Below are positions 24,845 through 35,900 of a stretch of 64,000 nt of DNA, piece after piece. The translations under genes were made by a program, and so were the position numbers. The DNA is from Ooceraea biroi (Eukaryota > Arthropoda > Insecta > Hymenoptera > Formicidae). Each line of letters starts with the position of its first letter. The stretch's first letter is position 1. The DNA is taken from the NCBI RefSeq assembly GCF_003672135.1, contig NC_039513.1, positions 4,030,833 to 4,094,832 on the forward strand. Direction: 5' to 3'. Under the pieces are notes generated by a model. The model had not been told where the DNA came from, ran no database searches, and was given only the letters and a program-made list of their open reading frames with translations.

Positions 24845-26505
24845 GGTAGACAATCTCGAGCGACGAATTTACAGCGTATAAACACGTTGTCCTAGTTATC
24901 TCGCTCGTGCCTTCGCGGAGCCTGCCGTCCTTTTATTACGTTCTCCCCTTCAACCTATTTGTCGCCTTTTTCCCTGTCGCCTGTGATGCCGCGCGGCCTT
25001 ATCTTAATATTAGTGAATTTAAACGAACGCGTGCACACCTTCCGGCTCGTTTATTTCTTCCTCTCTTTCTTTCCTTCTTCGTGCATCATAAAAATTCCAC
25101 TTTATATTGATGAAATTAAATGGGAATCATAAAAAAATTTGCTTTAACAAAATCAGGGTATTAAAAAGGTATTAATAGTAGATTATTGTATTTGCTCGAA
25201 GAATACGAAGAAGGAATTATGGATTTTTATGAAATAAAATTATTAGCACGAAACTTGGAGATAAAAGGAGCGGAGCACAGAGTAGATTATAATGGCGACG
25301 TGGTTAATGATTAGAGCACGGCAGAAATCGAGCGCATTACTGGCGGCGACAGAGTGACAATTTTGGCCGTGGCGAAAACACAATTTCACGATAAAACGCT
25401 TTGCGCGGACCCCTCCGCATATGGAGTAGTACAAGTATACAATTAAGCGAATGCCAAGCGCCGAAAGGCTCCGTTTGTTCGCGACAAGCAAGCCCGTGAC
25501 TCGCTTTGATCTTGCTGGAAACCAGGAGGCAGGACGTTGCACGACGCGACGAACGGTGCACAGCACATATCCCATTAACGAGATCGCGCTTGCCACTGCG
25601 GCTCTTGCACCTCGAGAGTGCAACAAAGGACGAAGGAAAAGAAAGGGGAACCAAGAGGATGGGTCCGAGTTGGACGAATGCGGCTTGTCGCACGTTTCGC
25701 GTCACATTTCGAACTTTACTGTTCGCCCCCCGCAACTTCTTCTTCTGCTTCGTCTTCTTCTTGCGAAGACCATTCATCTCTCTCTTTCCCTCAGTCTACC
25801 AGTTTACCGTGTACCAGACTTTCCCTCTCTCTTGCCATTCGCCAAAGTGCTTGTCGGATAAAATTCGTCGGCGGGTGAAGTCCCAGGGCGCGAATAGTTC
25901 ACGTAACCGCGGAGACGATAAGAAATGGATGTTGCGAAATTTCAGAATAGAAAAGACAAGAGAAATGTATTTTTCCGCGCCCGCCACACCGTTGTCGCTT
26001 CTTGCTCTTCAACTGCTACATTTTTTATTCTCACGGACGCTCTTTGCCTCGCGACGCCTATGCGATCTCTCCGATCTCCTCACGAGATAAACGCCCATCT
26101 TCTTGACAAGCACTTCTTTATTTATCCACGACGGAAACTTATCCTATCAAAAATTGCAGAAGATGCCGTTGCAGTACGCGATTATCGATATCATAAATGT
26201 TCGAGTTAAGAATAGAGTGGGAATATCCGAAGATCGTTCAAAAAGGCTGTCGAGCGAAACGAGAAGCACGTTTTCACCACGAGCATCATTTATTTACAAT
26301 GAATAGAGATGCAAACTTATAGTCACTTTCGTACTGTTGTATCAAAATTTTTATAATATATTTAATTTTTTTAATTTCTAAAGTTTTTTATATTGGAAGT
26401 AAACTAAAAATAATTGAAAATTTAAAAAATTAAATGTAATAAAAATAACAGCAGATTAATACTATACAGAGAAAATGGGAATGGAATTGAAGAGGACAAA
26501 TACGT

Positions 26506-26580
26506 AGGCAGTCCTCTAGCTAGAGGCAAGAAGGCTTGCCTAGCAAGTGAAAGACCCGAGTTCAATTCCCGGTCTCAGCT
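26506..26580 (+). repeat. tRNA-like segment, probable SINE head or tRNA relic
   Basis: GTTCAATTC at 26560-26568 fits the RNA polymerase III B-box consensus. It sits in a T-arm-like hairpin (CCGAG/CCCGG, one mismatch), preceded by an anticodon-arm-like CTTGCCTAGCAAG and a D-arm/A-box-like TAGCTAGAGGCAAG. The 5' acceptor strand does not pair with the 3' TCTCAGCT and position 33 is not T, so it is not a working tRNA. A tRNA-derived SINE head or decayed tRNA fits better. Confidence 0.5.
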
Positions 26581-26726
26581 AAACTGAGGTTCGACATTTT
26601 TCTCGACTCTTACAATATAATAAAAATGATGACTTACACGCCCCAGTCTGAGAACTGTGACTGATAGTGTATTCTGATAAAATCGCTTCTATTTTGATAT
26701 TTTTTCTATTAATTTTGTCTATTATA

Positions 26727-26757
26727 TTGGGTTGGCCAAAAAGTAATTGCGTTTTTT
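26727..26757 (+). repeat. Mariner left terminal inverted repeat
   Basis: 31 bp, starting TTGGGTTGGCC and ending in a T run. It matches the right end exactly and is the presumed transposase binding site. Confidence 0.95.
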
Positions 26758-26911
26758 CCCAATAGATGGACATACATATCTTGAAATGTAACTAACTTCA
26801 TTCTAAACCGCAAATTCATTATGTAGATTAACAACTCACAGTTCAAGCTTGTTTTAGAAAAAGAAAGTACACGATTTCGTTAACAATTGTTTGTTTGCCG
26901 TCGATTTCAAA

Positions 26912-27937
26912 ATGGAAAATCAAAAAGAACATTTTCGTCATATTTTGTTTTATTACTTCCGAAAAGGGAAAAACGCTGTGCAAGCTCATAAAAAGTGATG
27001 TAATGTGTATGGCGAAGATGCTTTAAAACAGCGGCAGTGTCAAAATTGGTTTACTAAATTTCGATCTGCAGATTTTAATGTGAAAGATGCACCACGCTCA
27101 GGAAGGCCAATCGAAATTGATGATGACAAAATAAAGGCACTGATCGATTCCAATCGGCGTTTAACGACCCGAGAGATTGCTGAGAATCTTAACATATCGA
27201 AATCGAGTGTTGAAAACCATTTAAAACGACTTGGATACATTAGTAAGCTCGATATTTGGGTACCACATGAGCTGAAAGAAATTCATCTCACTAAGCGTAT
27301 TGACATCTGCGATTCTCTTTTGAAACGTGAGGAAAATGATCGATTTTTGAAACGTATGATAACAGGCGACGAAAAATGGATCGTCTACAACAACGTCAAA
27401 CGAAAAAGATGGTGGAGCAAGCGTGATGAACCTGCTCAAAGCACTTGAAAAGCAGATATTCACCAAAGAAAGATTATGCTGTCAGTCTGGTGGGACTTTA
27501 AAGGTATTGTGTATTTTGAGCTGCTTGCAAGGAATCAAACCATTAATTCAGACGTATACTGTCGTCAACTGGATAAATTAAATGATGCCATCAAACAGAA
27601 ACGTCGAGAATTGGTGAATCGCAAAGGTGTTGTGTTTCACCATGATAACGCTAGACCACGTACAAGTTTGGTCACTCGTGAAAAATTGTTGCAGCTTGGA
27701 TGGGATGTGTTACCACATCCACCATATTCGCCAGACCTGGCACCATCAGATTACTATTTGTTTCGTTCTTTGCAAAACGCCTTGAATGGTAAAACCTTGA
27801 CTGCTGATGAGGATATGAAATCGTTGTTGGAATTGTTTTTTGCTGAAAAAGATAAGAACTTTTTTGAGCGCGGAATCTTGAAGTTGCCTGAAAAATGGCA
27901 AAAGATAATCAAACAAAATGGACAATATATTGTTTAA
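26912..27937 (+). pseudogene. Mariner transposase pseudogene, two in-frame stops
   Basis: The frame from ATG 26912 to TAA 27937 spans 341 codons, close to the usual ~345 residues of mariner transposases. It is interrupted by TGA at 26996 (codon 29) and TGA at 27446 (codon 179), with no frameshift. The N-terminal half has the paired helix-turn-helix DNA-binding region (QCQNWFTKFR; LTTREIAENLNISKSSVENH) with an intervening GRP-like motif (SGRPIE). The catalytic domain shows TGDEKW (first Asp), HHDNARP (second Asp) and SPDLAPSDYYLF (third Asp). Exactly 34 residues separate the second and third Asp. The usual HDNARPH reads HDNARPR here. Both stops are consistent with single-base changes. The full-length protein cannot be made without readthrough. 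Confidence 0.96.
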
Positions 27938-27982
27938 TAAAGTTTTTGTTTCCCATGAAAAATTCGCCTTTTATTTATATAA

Positions 27983-28013
27983 AAAAAACGCAATTACTTT
28001 TTGGCCAACCCAA
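27983..28013 (-). repeat. Mariner right terminal inverted repeat
   Basis: Reverse complement of 26727-26757 over 31 bp, ending ...GGCCAACCCAA before the TA. Confidence 0.95.
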
Positions 28014-30852
28014 TAGAATATGCCTATTATAGAATTAATGCTCATGCTCTATAATATTTTTATAGTATTTAAAATAATATTATTAAAAGGAAACAATGTA
28101 ACAGATGAGAAATCTGGTAAATAATTTTCAAGCTGATCGGTCCATATGCACAGGTCAGTTTCACAATAATTCAAACATGCTACAACTTGTCTCAAATGTT
28201 GGTCTAACATATAAAGCGACGTTGGAGATATCCGTGTTACACGAAAGTTACCGTGCAAAGACGGGGTGTAACGAAATTGACAAAAGTGACGAACGAGGGG
28301 GTTTACGACATACATATTTCAAGGTAAAATTTAGCACGGGGACGGACCCGCGTCATCATTCACTTTCATCCACCGTGTCGCTGCTGTAACGGTCTGATCC
28401 AAGTCGAGCACCAAAATTTTTGCGCTTCTTTCCGCCCCCGATAACTGAGCGAGTGTAAGATAAAGAATGGAACACATAGCAACACGAGAGCACGAAGCAG
28501 AAACATTTAATTCTGTTTGCGGCGAGCTCGCGGAATGACGCTCTTGCCAGAATAGAAGATCGGAGACAAATGGTTTCGCATATTTAGCGAGCGCTTGACT
28601 GTGACAAACTACCATCGTATACACGCGAATGCGCGCTTGCGATCGTGGATACGCTCGTATGCATCTGCACACATACACGTACAGGCATACGCATACGTAC
28701 ACACGTAGACGTTTATGCAGAAACGTAGCCATGTAGCCGCGCGAAACATCTTTCGAGGTGGCTGGCTCACTTTCGGCGAGCGTTCTCATTCGCAAGAATG
28801 CGGGAATGGCGATCCTTGACTTTCCTCGTTCTTTCTTCTCTCAAGAGCACGGTTTCAACTAGGCATCGTTGTGATCTGCTTCCCGTATCTAAGCATTGAA
28901 AACTTGGTTTACTTCCAGAATGAAACGTGTCATTGAAAATGTAACAGTAAAAGACCACGCTAGCGTACGAGTCGCAGCGCCATGAGAGGCTGAGAACTCT
29001 CGGACTGAGTAAAAAATATTAGAAATTTTGATATTAAATACGTTATCGTGTATGTATATAGCTTTCTGTAATAAAGGAAGTCCTTTTAATTTTCCGCGCA
29101 CTTCAAAACATCTATTTCTTAATTATTTTTATTTTTAATAATAATAATAATAACGTTTAATAATAATAATGTTGGAATTATATTTGTGAGATTATGTGAA
29201 TATAAAACAAGATGTGGATATCTGCAAAACATTTTTCAATGATAAATTCAATAATTATTTAATGGTAATCATCCACTTTTAATGTTTAATATTATTACGT
29301 TTTCTAAAAATTATATGTAAAATAATTCGATGTCCCTGTCCTTAACGCTCGTACTTTTTATCGATTTATGATCGGCTTTGATTGGTAGTACGATTTTTAT
29401 TTCAAGGAAAACATAGCTTGGACAGAGATGTAAGGCTATTACATCCGATTATTACGCTCGCCATACCGAACTGAAACGAACAGCCGTAAAACGCGTTATT
29501 GTACCATTCGGTGAAACGTGAAATTATTATGTTTTTCATACGATGATAAAAACGCCGGAGCTGTATGCTGGGCTCAACGAGATTGCGTATCGCGATAAAT
29601 ATCGTCCACTTGTTTTACACCACACAGCACAAAATTTCTAGATTATTGCTTTGTATTACGCGACTCTGGCGCTTTTATTGCATGTTTCTTCTTTTTTCTC
29701 ACTATATGCGCCGGCGTTAATAATTTTTCCGTTTGCACAGTCTTGAGTACGCTTTGTTTCGGAAGCTACGTTCAACGTGCTCTCGAGATTCGTGAAGAAC
29801 AAATATCAGCAACGATTTTAAGATACGGCAAAATGTCTCTCAAAGTAAAAAAAGTAATAAAGTGTAGAGATATTTGATAAGATATAAAAATTTTTAAATG
29901 ACTTTTTTCTAGAATATATGTATTTCGACGTGTTTGCTGAAATAAACGGCAACTTGAAATTAACTGGCTTATCGCCTCTCAAATTTTTTATCCAAAGTGC
30001 ATCGTACCTCTTCTAGAATATATGTAATAAGTCAGTAATACTGCAAAATTTGTTTTTTATAATTAAGTCACTTATTTTAAAAGTATAGAATTTAAATTGA
30101 AGAGTGTATATTATGCACAAATGCATAAGGTATAAGTTCTAAATGCTCATTATCAAATAAAACTTTTGATATTAACTTTTGATAGTAAGGCAAAAGATTA
30201 AACTTTGGTAAGAAATTGAGAATATATCGAGGAAATTACGAGTTGAAAGTGATAAAAAGGTAGAATTTTACGAAAGAGAAATTTAAGATTTGCTGAACAA
30301 TTTTAAATTGAGAATCTTTAGTTAAACACATATATGTTTCGTAGAGACAGTGTCTAATTTCTTTCTCTACAATTCTGCTTTCTATTTTCAAGAAGGAAAA
30401 TTTAATGAGCTGTAATCAGTAAAGTAGTAGAATTAAATGAATGATCTCTCAGAATTTTCAACTTATTGCTTTTATTCTTTGGAACTCTGCCGACGACCAT
30501 TTGCTTCTCTTTCTTTATTCGCAAAAAAAGATATCACGACGAAGAGTTGTTCGATCTAAAAATACAAGACAAATCGAGCCATCTGTCCGGCTTACGAGTT
30601 CTTCCATTCCTTCGAGAGCTAGTTCGACCATTCGTCACTTAGCGTAGCACTGCGTGAGATTTTCAAATAGTTGCTCGAGGCCAATATAAATCGATATTGG
30701 TATTAATTGATGCACTCACGCAAATAGAGTTACGACCAACAATCTAAAAACATTTTTACATGCTATGAACAATGATATTTTCGGCCTACTTCATTCATAA
30801 ACACAAGTACTTACAATTTATATAAATAAGTGTACTAATATAAAGCCACATA
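28014..30852. other. Non-coding stretch between two transposons
   Basis: CpG-rich at 28330-28800 with a CA/CG-type repeat near 28660-28710, otherwise AT-rich. A good acceptor ending at 29740 is followed by 46 open codons in phase 1, which would be compatible with the 22035 donor. The predicted residues are not recognisable and no clear donor closes it, so it is not called as an exon. Confidence 0.45.
29136..29170. repeat. (AAT)n microsatellite
   Basis: Two AAT/TAA runs interrupted by CGTTT. Confidence 0.85.
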
Positions 30853-31005
30853 TACAGGGTGTCCCGGGTTTTAACCGACAAACTGCGGGAGCATATTCTA
30901 CTAGTGGAAATAAGAAAAAATTCTTATATCGAGTTTGCTTAGAAATGCTTTATTACAAAGTTATAAACCAATATTGAAAAGAAATATGAGACAAGTAACA
31001 ACGGA
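30853..31005 (+). repeat. Left 153-bp terminal inverted repeat
   Basis: Pairs with 31465-31617. It runs from TACAGGGTGTCCC to ACAACGGA. Confidence 0.9.
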
Positions 31006-31041
31006 TTTTTTCACAAAAATAAAAATTATGTACGCAATGAT

Positions 31042-31309
31042 TTAGTGACGCATTTCAAAATGTTGTCCTTGCACATCGATACAAGCTAGACATCGACGTA
31101 GTACAGAATTTGTTACAGTACGACATTACTGAAAATTTTGTTGCATCTCAGTAACTGAATTAGTAATTCGTTGCTTTAAATCTATCTGGTACTCTCCTGT
31201 TAGGAAATCTACGTTGATACTCTCGTACGGCAGCTCGTGCATTTCCGTCACAGAATCCGTACACGAAATGAATATCAGTGTATTCCTCATTTGAAAACAC
31301 TTTTGGCAT
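31042..31309 (-). pseudogene. Truncated transposase remnant, N- and C-terminal pieces
   Basis: Reading the minus strand from ATG 31309, the first 49 codons give MPKVFSNEEYTDIHFVYGFC followed by DGNARAAVREYQRRFPNRRV and a TAA at 31160. This matches the style of the N-terminal helix-turn-helix domain common in ant transposon proteins (DUF4817-type; recognised from memory of the family). After the stop, a piece ending LRRCLACIDVQGQHFEMRH and TAA at 31042 resembles the conserved C-terminus of the same proteins (RCxACIxxxGxHFE). The whole catalytic core is missing. This is the signature of an internal deletion that kept both gene ends and both terminal repeats. Confidence 0.75.
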
Positions 31310-31464
31310 TCTGATAGTAATTGCTAGTTCACACGACGATTGAAATCTAACAGCTACTGTTGTGAAAGTAACAATCATACTGAATCGTTTCAACATAGTG
31401 AACATGAATACATGTGAATACACGTAACATAAACATCTTCGACCTTCCAAATTCTACACTATGT

Positions 31465-31617
31465 TCCGTTGTTACTTATCTCATATTTCTTTTCAATATT
31501 GGTTTATAACTTTGTAATAAAGCATTTCTAAGCAAACTCGATATAAAAATTTTTTCTTATTTCCATTAGTAGAATATGCTCCCGCAGTTTGTCGGTTAAA
31601 ACCCGGGACACCCTGTA
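31465..31617 (-). repeat. Right 153-bp terminal inverted repeat
   Basis: Reverse complement of 30853-31005 with a few substitutions (for example ACTAGTGG versus ACTAATGG). Confidence 0.9.
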
Positions 31618-32476
31618 TATGAAGAAATATCTCTGAAAAGGAATTATAAAATAACATCCATATCATTGATTAAATATTTTCTATATGTATCAAGCGTAAT
31701 ATTCGAGTGATGGTAAATAAACAAGGAAAAACCGCACGAATGTTGGACGTTCTACTGGGGAACGTTAATTGCGCGAGGATATGGGCAGCGTGATACGGAT
31801 GCGAGAGGTGCAGCTCGGCAAAATCTCGAATTCAAAAATCCCCGATAATTACCCTCCATTAATGGCAGCGGACTCGTCTCGCGGAGACTCCGCTAATTAT
31901 TGTTGTATTTATCGTCCGGTTCGTAACGCCGGGACGAGTTTTTAATTTGCCGAACCATGCGCGCACGTTTTCACGCGCCGGGTTGGCCCGCGCTTTTTAT
32001 TTTCCCGCTCCTTGTACCCCTCCCGCCGTCGCGACTCCGCGGTGTTATTTTTTTTGCACATCCGCCCATTTAACGAGGGAATTTGTCGGACGGTGAAATA
32101 TCTCTTTTGTCCGGCGATGCGACAGGCCGTTCTCGATTATTTCGCCATCGGGTCGCACGCGCCGCGCCGGTATTTTGCGCCCGCGGCGCTCGTCGCACGG
32201 TGCGAGGAAAATCGCCGTTTCGATCGCGAAAATTTCCGCCGTTACTCCCTAATCCGTTTTTACCGAGATACGTTTTGGCCAGTGAAACCGATCGAGAATT
32301 ATAAGGGTGCAAGTTTCGTTGATATTCAGATCGAATACCGATTATTTTCGCCCGGACTTTATCTGTTGCAAAACGAAGAGGTGAGATAATTATTTTCTTA
32401 TTCTGTAAGCATGGATTTAAATTGCAGACGATGATTTCAAACGTTTCTCGTGAGAAATACAATGAAGTGAAGATCG

Positions 32477-32479
<3 letters not shown>

Positions 32480-32529
<50 letters not shown>
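32480..32529. repeat. (CT)n microsatellite, about 25 units
   Basis: The longest uninterrupted dinucleotide repeat in the window. It is a likely length-polymorphic locus. Confidence 0.97.
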
Positions 32530-32530
<1 letters not shown>

Positions 32531-32937
32531 ACCAAATATTTTTATAAAACACATTTTATGATTCCTATAAATTTGCAGCGTTAAAAATCATGTTATATAG
32601 TTTTTAATAGTAATAGATTAGAATGGTTAGATCTTAGAACGCTGGACTATTGTGTTTACGTGAACGTAAAGACCATGATTGGATATTAAAGTAAATTTCC
32701 GAGGCACGTTCGATGTTTGCGATTTGGCGAGGCGTTTGCCTAATTGTTTTAAGCAATCTCTGTGTTCGCCCGGGGTGGTGACAACGTGGGAGGGCGTTTC
32801 GTAGCGCAATGAATACGCATCGATCTTCCGGGGTGGAGCGCAACGCAACGCCGAGTCCTGCAACATGCTGCCCGGATCAATTCAAATTCGCATTATTGCC
32901 GAGAAGCCGAGCGCGCGATACACCGGTCGATCCGACA

Positions 32938-32997
32938 CCTAATACCGGTAATTCCGGTTTATTAGGTTGAACCACATTAGGTTTCCGGTTTATTAGG
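32938..32997. repeat. Small cluster of direct and inverted CCGG/TTAGG repeats
   Basis: TCCGGTTTATTAGG occurs at 32953-32966 and 32984-32997, and CCTAATACCGG at 32938-32948 is a near reverse complement. A further CATTAGG lies between them. The TTAGG pentamers resemble the insect telomere unit but are not tandem, so telomeric origin is not supported. Confidence 0.75.
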
Positions 32998-35900
32998 CCG
33001 ATCCAACGTCCATGTCCCACGGCGGGGTATTACTCCGGGCGATCGTTCATCGATACGATCAAGCCAGTCTTCATGTTTAATCGAATAATTCTGATCAGCT
33101 TTTGTCTCCTGGTCGCACCATCACCCGCGAAATGACACGCGAAACTATTTAAGATCACGCTTCCACGCGAATCCTTGTTCTGGCTTTTATGTTGCACACT
33201 GGCAATCATTTTGATATGTTTATGAGACTTTTCTAGATGAATCATAAGGAGTATAAAGATTCTTTACGCATCACTTATTTTGTGAATTTATTATTCATGT
33301 ATATTATATAATATTTATGATTGTACATAATATTGCATGTTCTATTATTGAAATTACGTTGAATTATCTAATCATATAAAAGATGATACAAAAGATTGCA
33401 GCTGAAACATTCTGAAAGAAAATAATGTTAGGATAGAGAAATACTTTGAATTAGCATTTAATTCAGAGTGTTTCTCGTATCGAAGATGCAAGATTATTAA
33501 ATAATTCTGTGAATTCGTGTGAATTCTGCTGCATGTTGAGGATTGAGTACTCGATACGGCAACACGTGCTAGTACCGAGATTACTCCGAGTTTCTCAGGT
33601 AAGATTCACGTTGAATAAATGGTGCCGTGTGTCGTAATTTATATGTACACTACGTTGTAGAGGCGTTACGAGATATATGTTTATGAAATTTGCTCGACAA
33701 ACAGGCAAAAATTATGCAAATTAACATTTGTAAATTAGCAATTTCATAATAAATGGAAAAAAAAAGGTAAAAGACACGGTTAGAGAGTTCTGTTCCTATA
33801 CATGTATTGAAAATACTTGATGTTTTTTATTTCAACTGAAGTGTTAGAAAATAATATATAATATTGAAATATATAATAATATTACATAATTTTTTTGTAC
33901 TTATTGGATGAAGAAATTAAGTTAACGTGTGTTGTCTTGAAATAAAAGTCTCATCGATAAGGCTCGTCACCTTCTCGTTTAACAGAATTATGGAACGCTG
34001 ACTCGATTAGGACTTGTGTTCCTGACGAGTAATTGAATAAACACGGTCTCATTAATATGCCTGGGAGTGACATATTGCGCAAAATGCGGGCCGCGGATGA
34101 CATAATTGATGTTATATAATATCGGTAATCATAGAGGGAAAGCTCATTTCACTAGTGAAACAACCGAATCGCAACGCATCAGAAACCCGATTGTTCTGTC
34201 GTTTATTGTTAATAAATTAATCCTCCAGAGAAGCTGAATATTATCTTACAGTATAATTTGTGATGAAATTAGTTGCTAAACTTTTAGAATTTAAATTGTC
34301 GAATTTGACTGTCTTCTTTCATAATTCAAACATTTTTGTTTCGATAAAATCATGCGAAAATGATTATTATATATTAGATATGTTATATTATAGTACATTT
34401 TATACCAAATTGTATTATACTTGGAAAGTGCATTAATTTTTTTTCTAATATATTTCATTGTAACATATTGTGATATCGAATTGTTAACATTATAACGTAG
34501 ATATCAGAATGTCTGATGACGGTGTATTTTCTTGAAAATTTCTTCGGATACAATAATGGAAATACATCTTTTTATTTTGTAATTATCGTTCCGTTACAAC
34601 GTTATCGGTCTATTAACTGGGATAAGGCATTAAAATGATTATCTGGATCCATCGATCGACGATTGGTTAGTTGGCTGTTCCGTCCGCAAGTAGCTTCCAC
34701 GAAGGTCGACGGCAAGGGAGAGAAAGTAATTTCTTGGCCAATAAACGACAACGGGGGATGCGGATGAACGAAAAAACAACGAGAAGGGTAACCGCACGGT
34801 AGTGAAAGGGCAAACTAAGCGCGACGAAACGAAGGGACCTTTTTTAACCCCTGCCTTCTTCCCTGCGAGATCCTTACGGCGAAAGATCGGCTGTCGTTCA
34901 TCGTCTATATAGAAACAATAAACTCAATTGTGAGAGTACGGGCAACAGCGTAAAAGCGAGTGAATATCGCGACAGCTCAGAGATATTATTTAGTCATCTT
35001 AAAGAGACGAGCGAAACAACGAGAGCGTTTGCAAGCGCTCTACAAATATCGCCCGTTGTATCTTACGTAAAATTCGCGAGTTCTCGTTTCGCCTCTCGGT
35101 TTTGTTTCCTCGCACATCTGATAAAGTTTCGCTGGCCCCGATTTTCATGTGTAATAATCAAATATACTGGAGCAGCTGAATAGTCACGACATTCGGAATC
35201 AGGAAGAGAAGTCGAGCACTTTCTGTTTGGCTTCCACCGTTTCGAATTTCGAGGTAGTGCCTGGAACAGTCGGAGCAGACGTGCAGAGACTCGCGACTAG
35301 ATCTGTTTTCTCAGCCGCGAGCGTCCTATATGCTGGCGCTAAATTTACGAAACGCCGACGTGTCGGCGTCTCTTCGTTTTTTCAGCGTTAACTCCCGGTT
35401 TGACGGTTGTCTCCGCGATGTCGCGCTCTTCCCCGGTGGACACCCGGTAATTTCGGCACCATTCGGTAACAATAACGACGTCGCATCGCCCGACACGCCG
35501 TAGCTCGTTTTAGATTCCCAGACGTGCGTTCGTCTGCTCCTTTTCTGAATGCCTCCTTCGTTCTCCTCTCCTGTCTTGTTCCGCTCCTCGTCGCTCGGAG
35601 AGCACGCGCCCGATGTTTCACTATCGGGCACGTGCGTTATATCGTATGCACTCGGATTAACCTGACATTACGGACGTCGGAGGCGAGGATAGAGTACATT
35701 CGCATCCATCTACCCACACTGCCACACCTCCTCTGCCAGACACGCGCGCATACACGGAGATACCAAAATAGAAAAATATTAAATTCCGCTCGCGCGAGAC
35801 TTTATTAAGTATTGTTTGACATTGTCAAATAAAGCATAAATTTGTAACGAATCAATATATAGGCTTGAATATGAATTTGTTTCTGATGTCAAACGTAAAC

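Larger units (their letters stand above)
22036..26505 (+). other. Probable start of a large intron
   Basis: Begins GTAAGAAACC, a near-consensus 5' splice site. The interval has ACG microsatellites, CpG-rich blocks at 23000-23330, 24400-24960 and 25440-25950, and hairpins near 23.8 kb. I found no acceptor followed by a convincing phase-1 coding exon. The 194-codon frame at 25506-26090 starts at TTG and crosses Arg/Phe-rich low-complexity sequence, so it is not called. Confidence 0.45.
26727..28013 (+). mobile_element. Mariner-family transposon, full length but inactive
   Basis: A 1287-bp element bounded by TA on both sides (26725-26726 and 28014-28015), the target duplication expected for Tc1/mariner. 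The termini are 31-bp perfect inverted repeats beginning TTGGGTTGGCCAAAAAGTAA. It carries one + strand transposase reading frame broken by two stops. Length, terminal sequence and DD34D catalytic triad place it in mariner proper. Perfect terminal repeats with only point mutations inside suggest a recently active copy. The subfamily (mellifera- or cecropia-like) is not settled from sight. Confidence 0.97.
30853..31617 (-). mobile_element. Internally deleted Tc1/mariner-like element, 153-bp TIRs
   Basis: A 765-bp element with ends TACAGGGTGTCCCGGG and CCCGGGACACCCTGTA, flanked by TA on both sides (30851-30852 and 31618-31619). Left arm 30853-31005 and right arm 31465-31617 are inverted repeats of about 153 bp with only a few mismatches. 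The interior is far too short for a transposase and holds coding remnants on the minus strand (31309-31042). The arms being nearly identical implies recent mobilisation in trans by an intact relative elsewhere in the genome. Confidence 0.9.

Noticed and set aside
25506..26090. 194-codon open frame on +
   Set aside because: It starts at TTG and crosses pyrimidine-rich tracts giving Phe/Leu/Ser runs. Several other frames overlap it.
28331..28795. 154-codon minus-strand frame
   Set aside because: Val/Cys/Tyr-rich from a CA/CG-type repeat. It is low-complexity shadow coding.
32938..32997. TTAGG pentamers as an interstitial telomere
   Set aside because: The pentamers are scattered, not tandem, and belong to a longer local repeat unit.
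33468..33599. Candidate exon: acceptor, 44 open codons, CAG|GTAAGA donor
   Set aside because: The splice sites are good, but the phase does not fit the only supported upstream exon, the acceptor tract is weak and the residues are unrecognisable.
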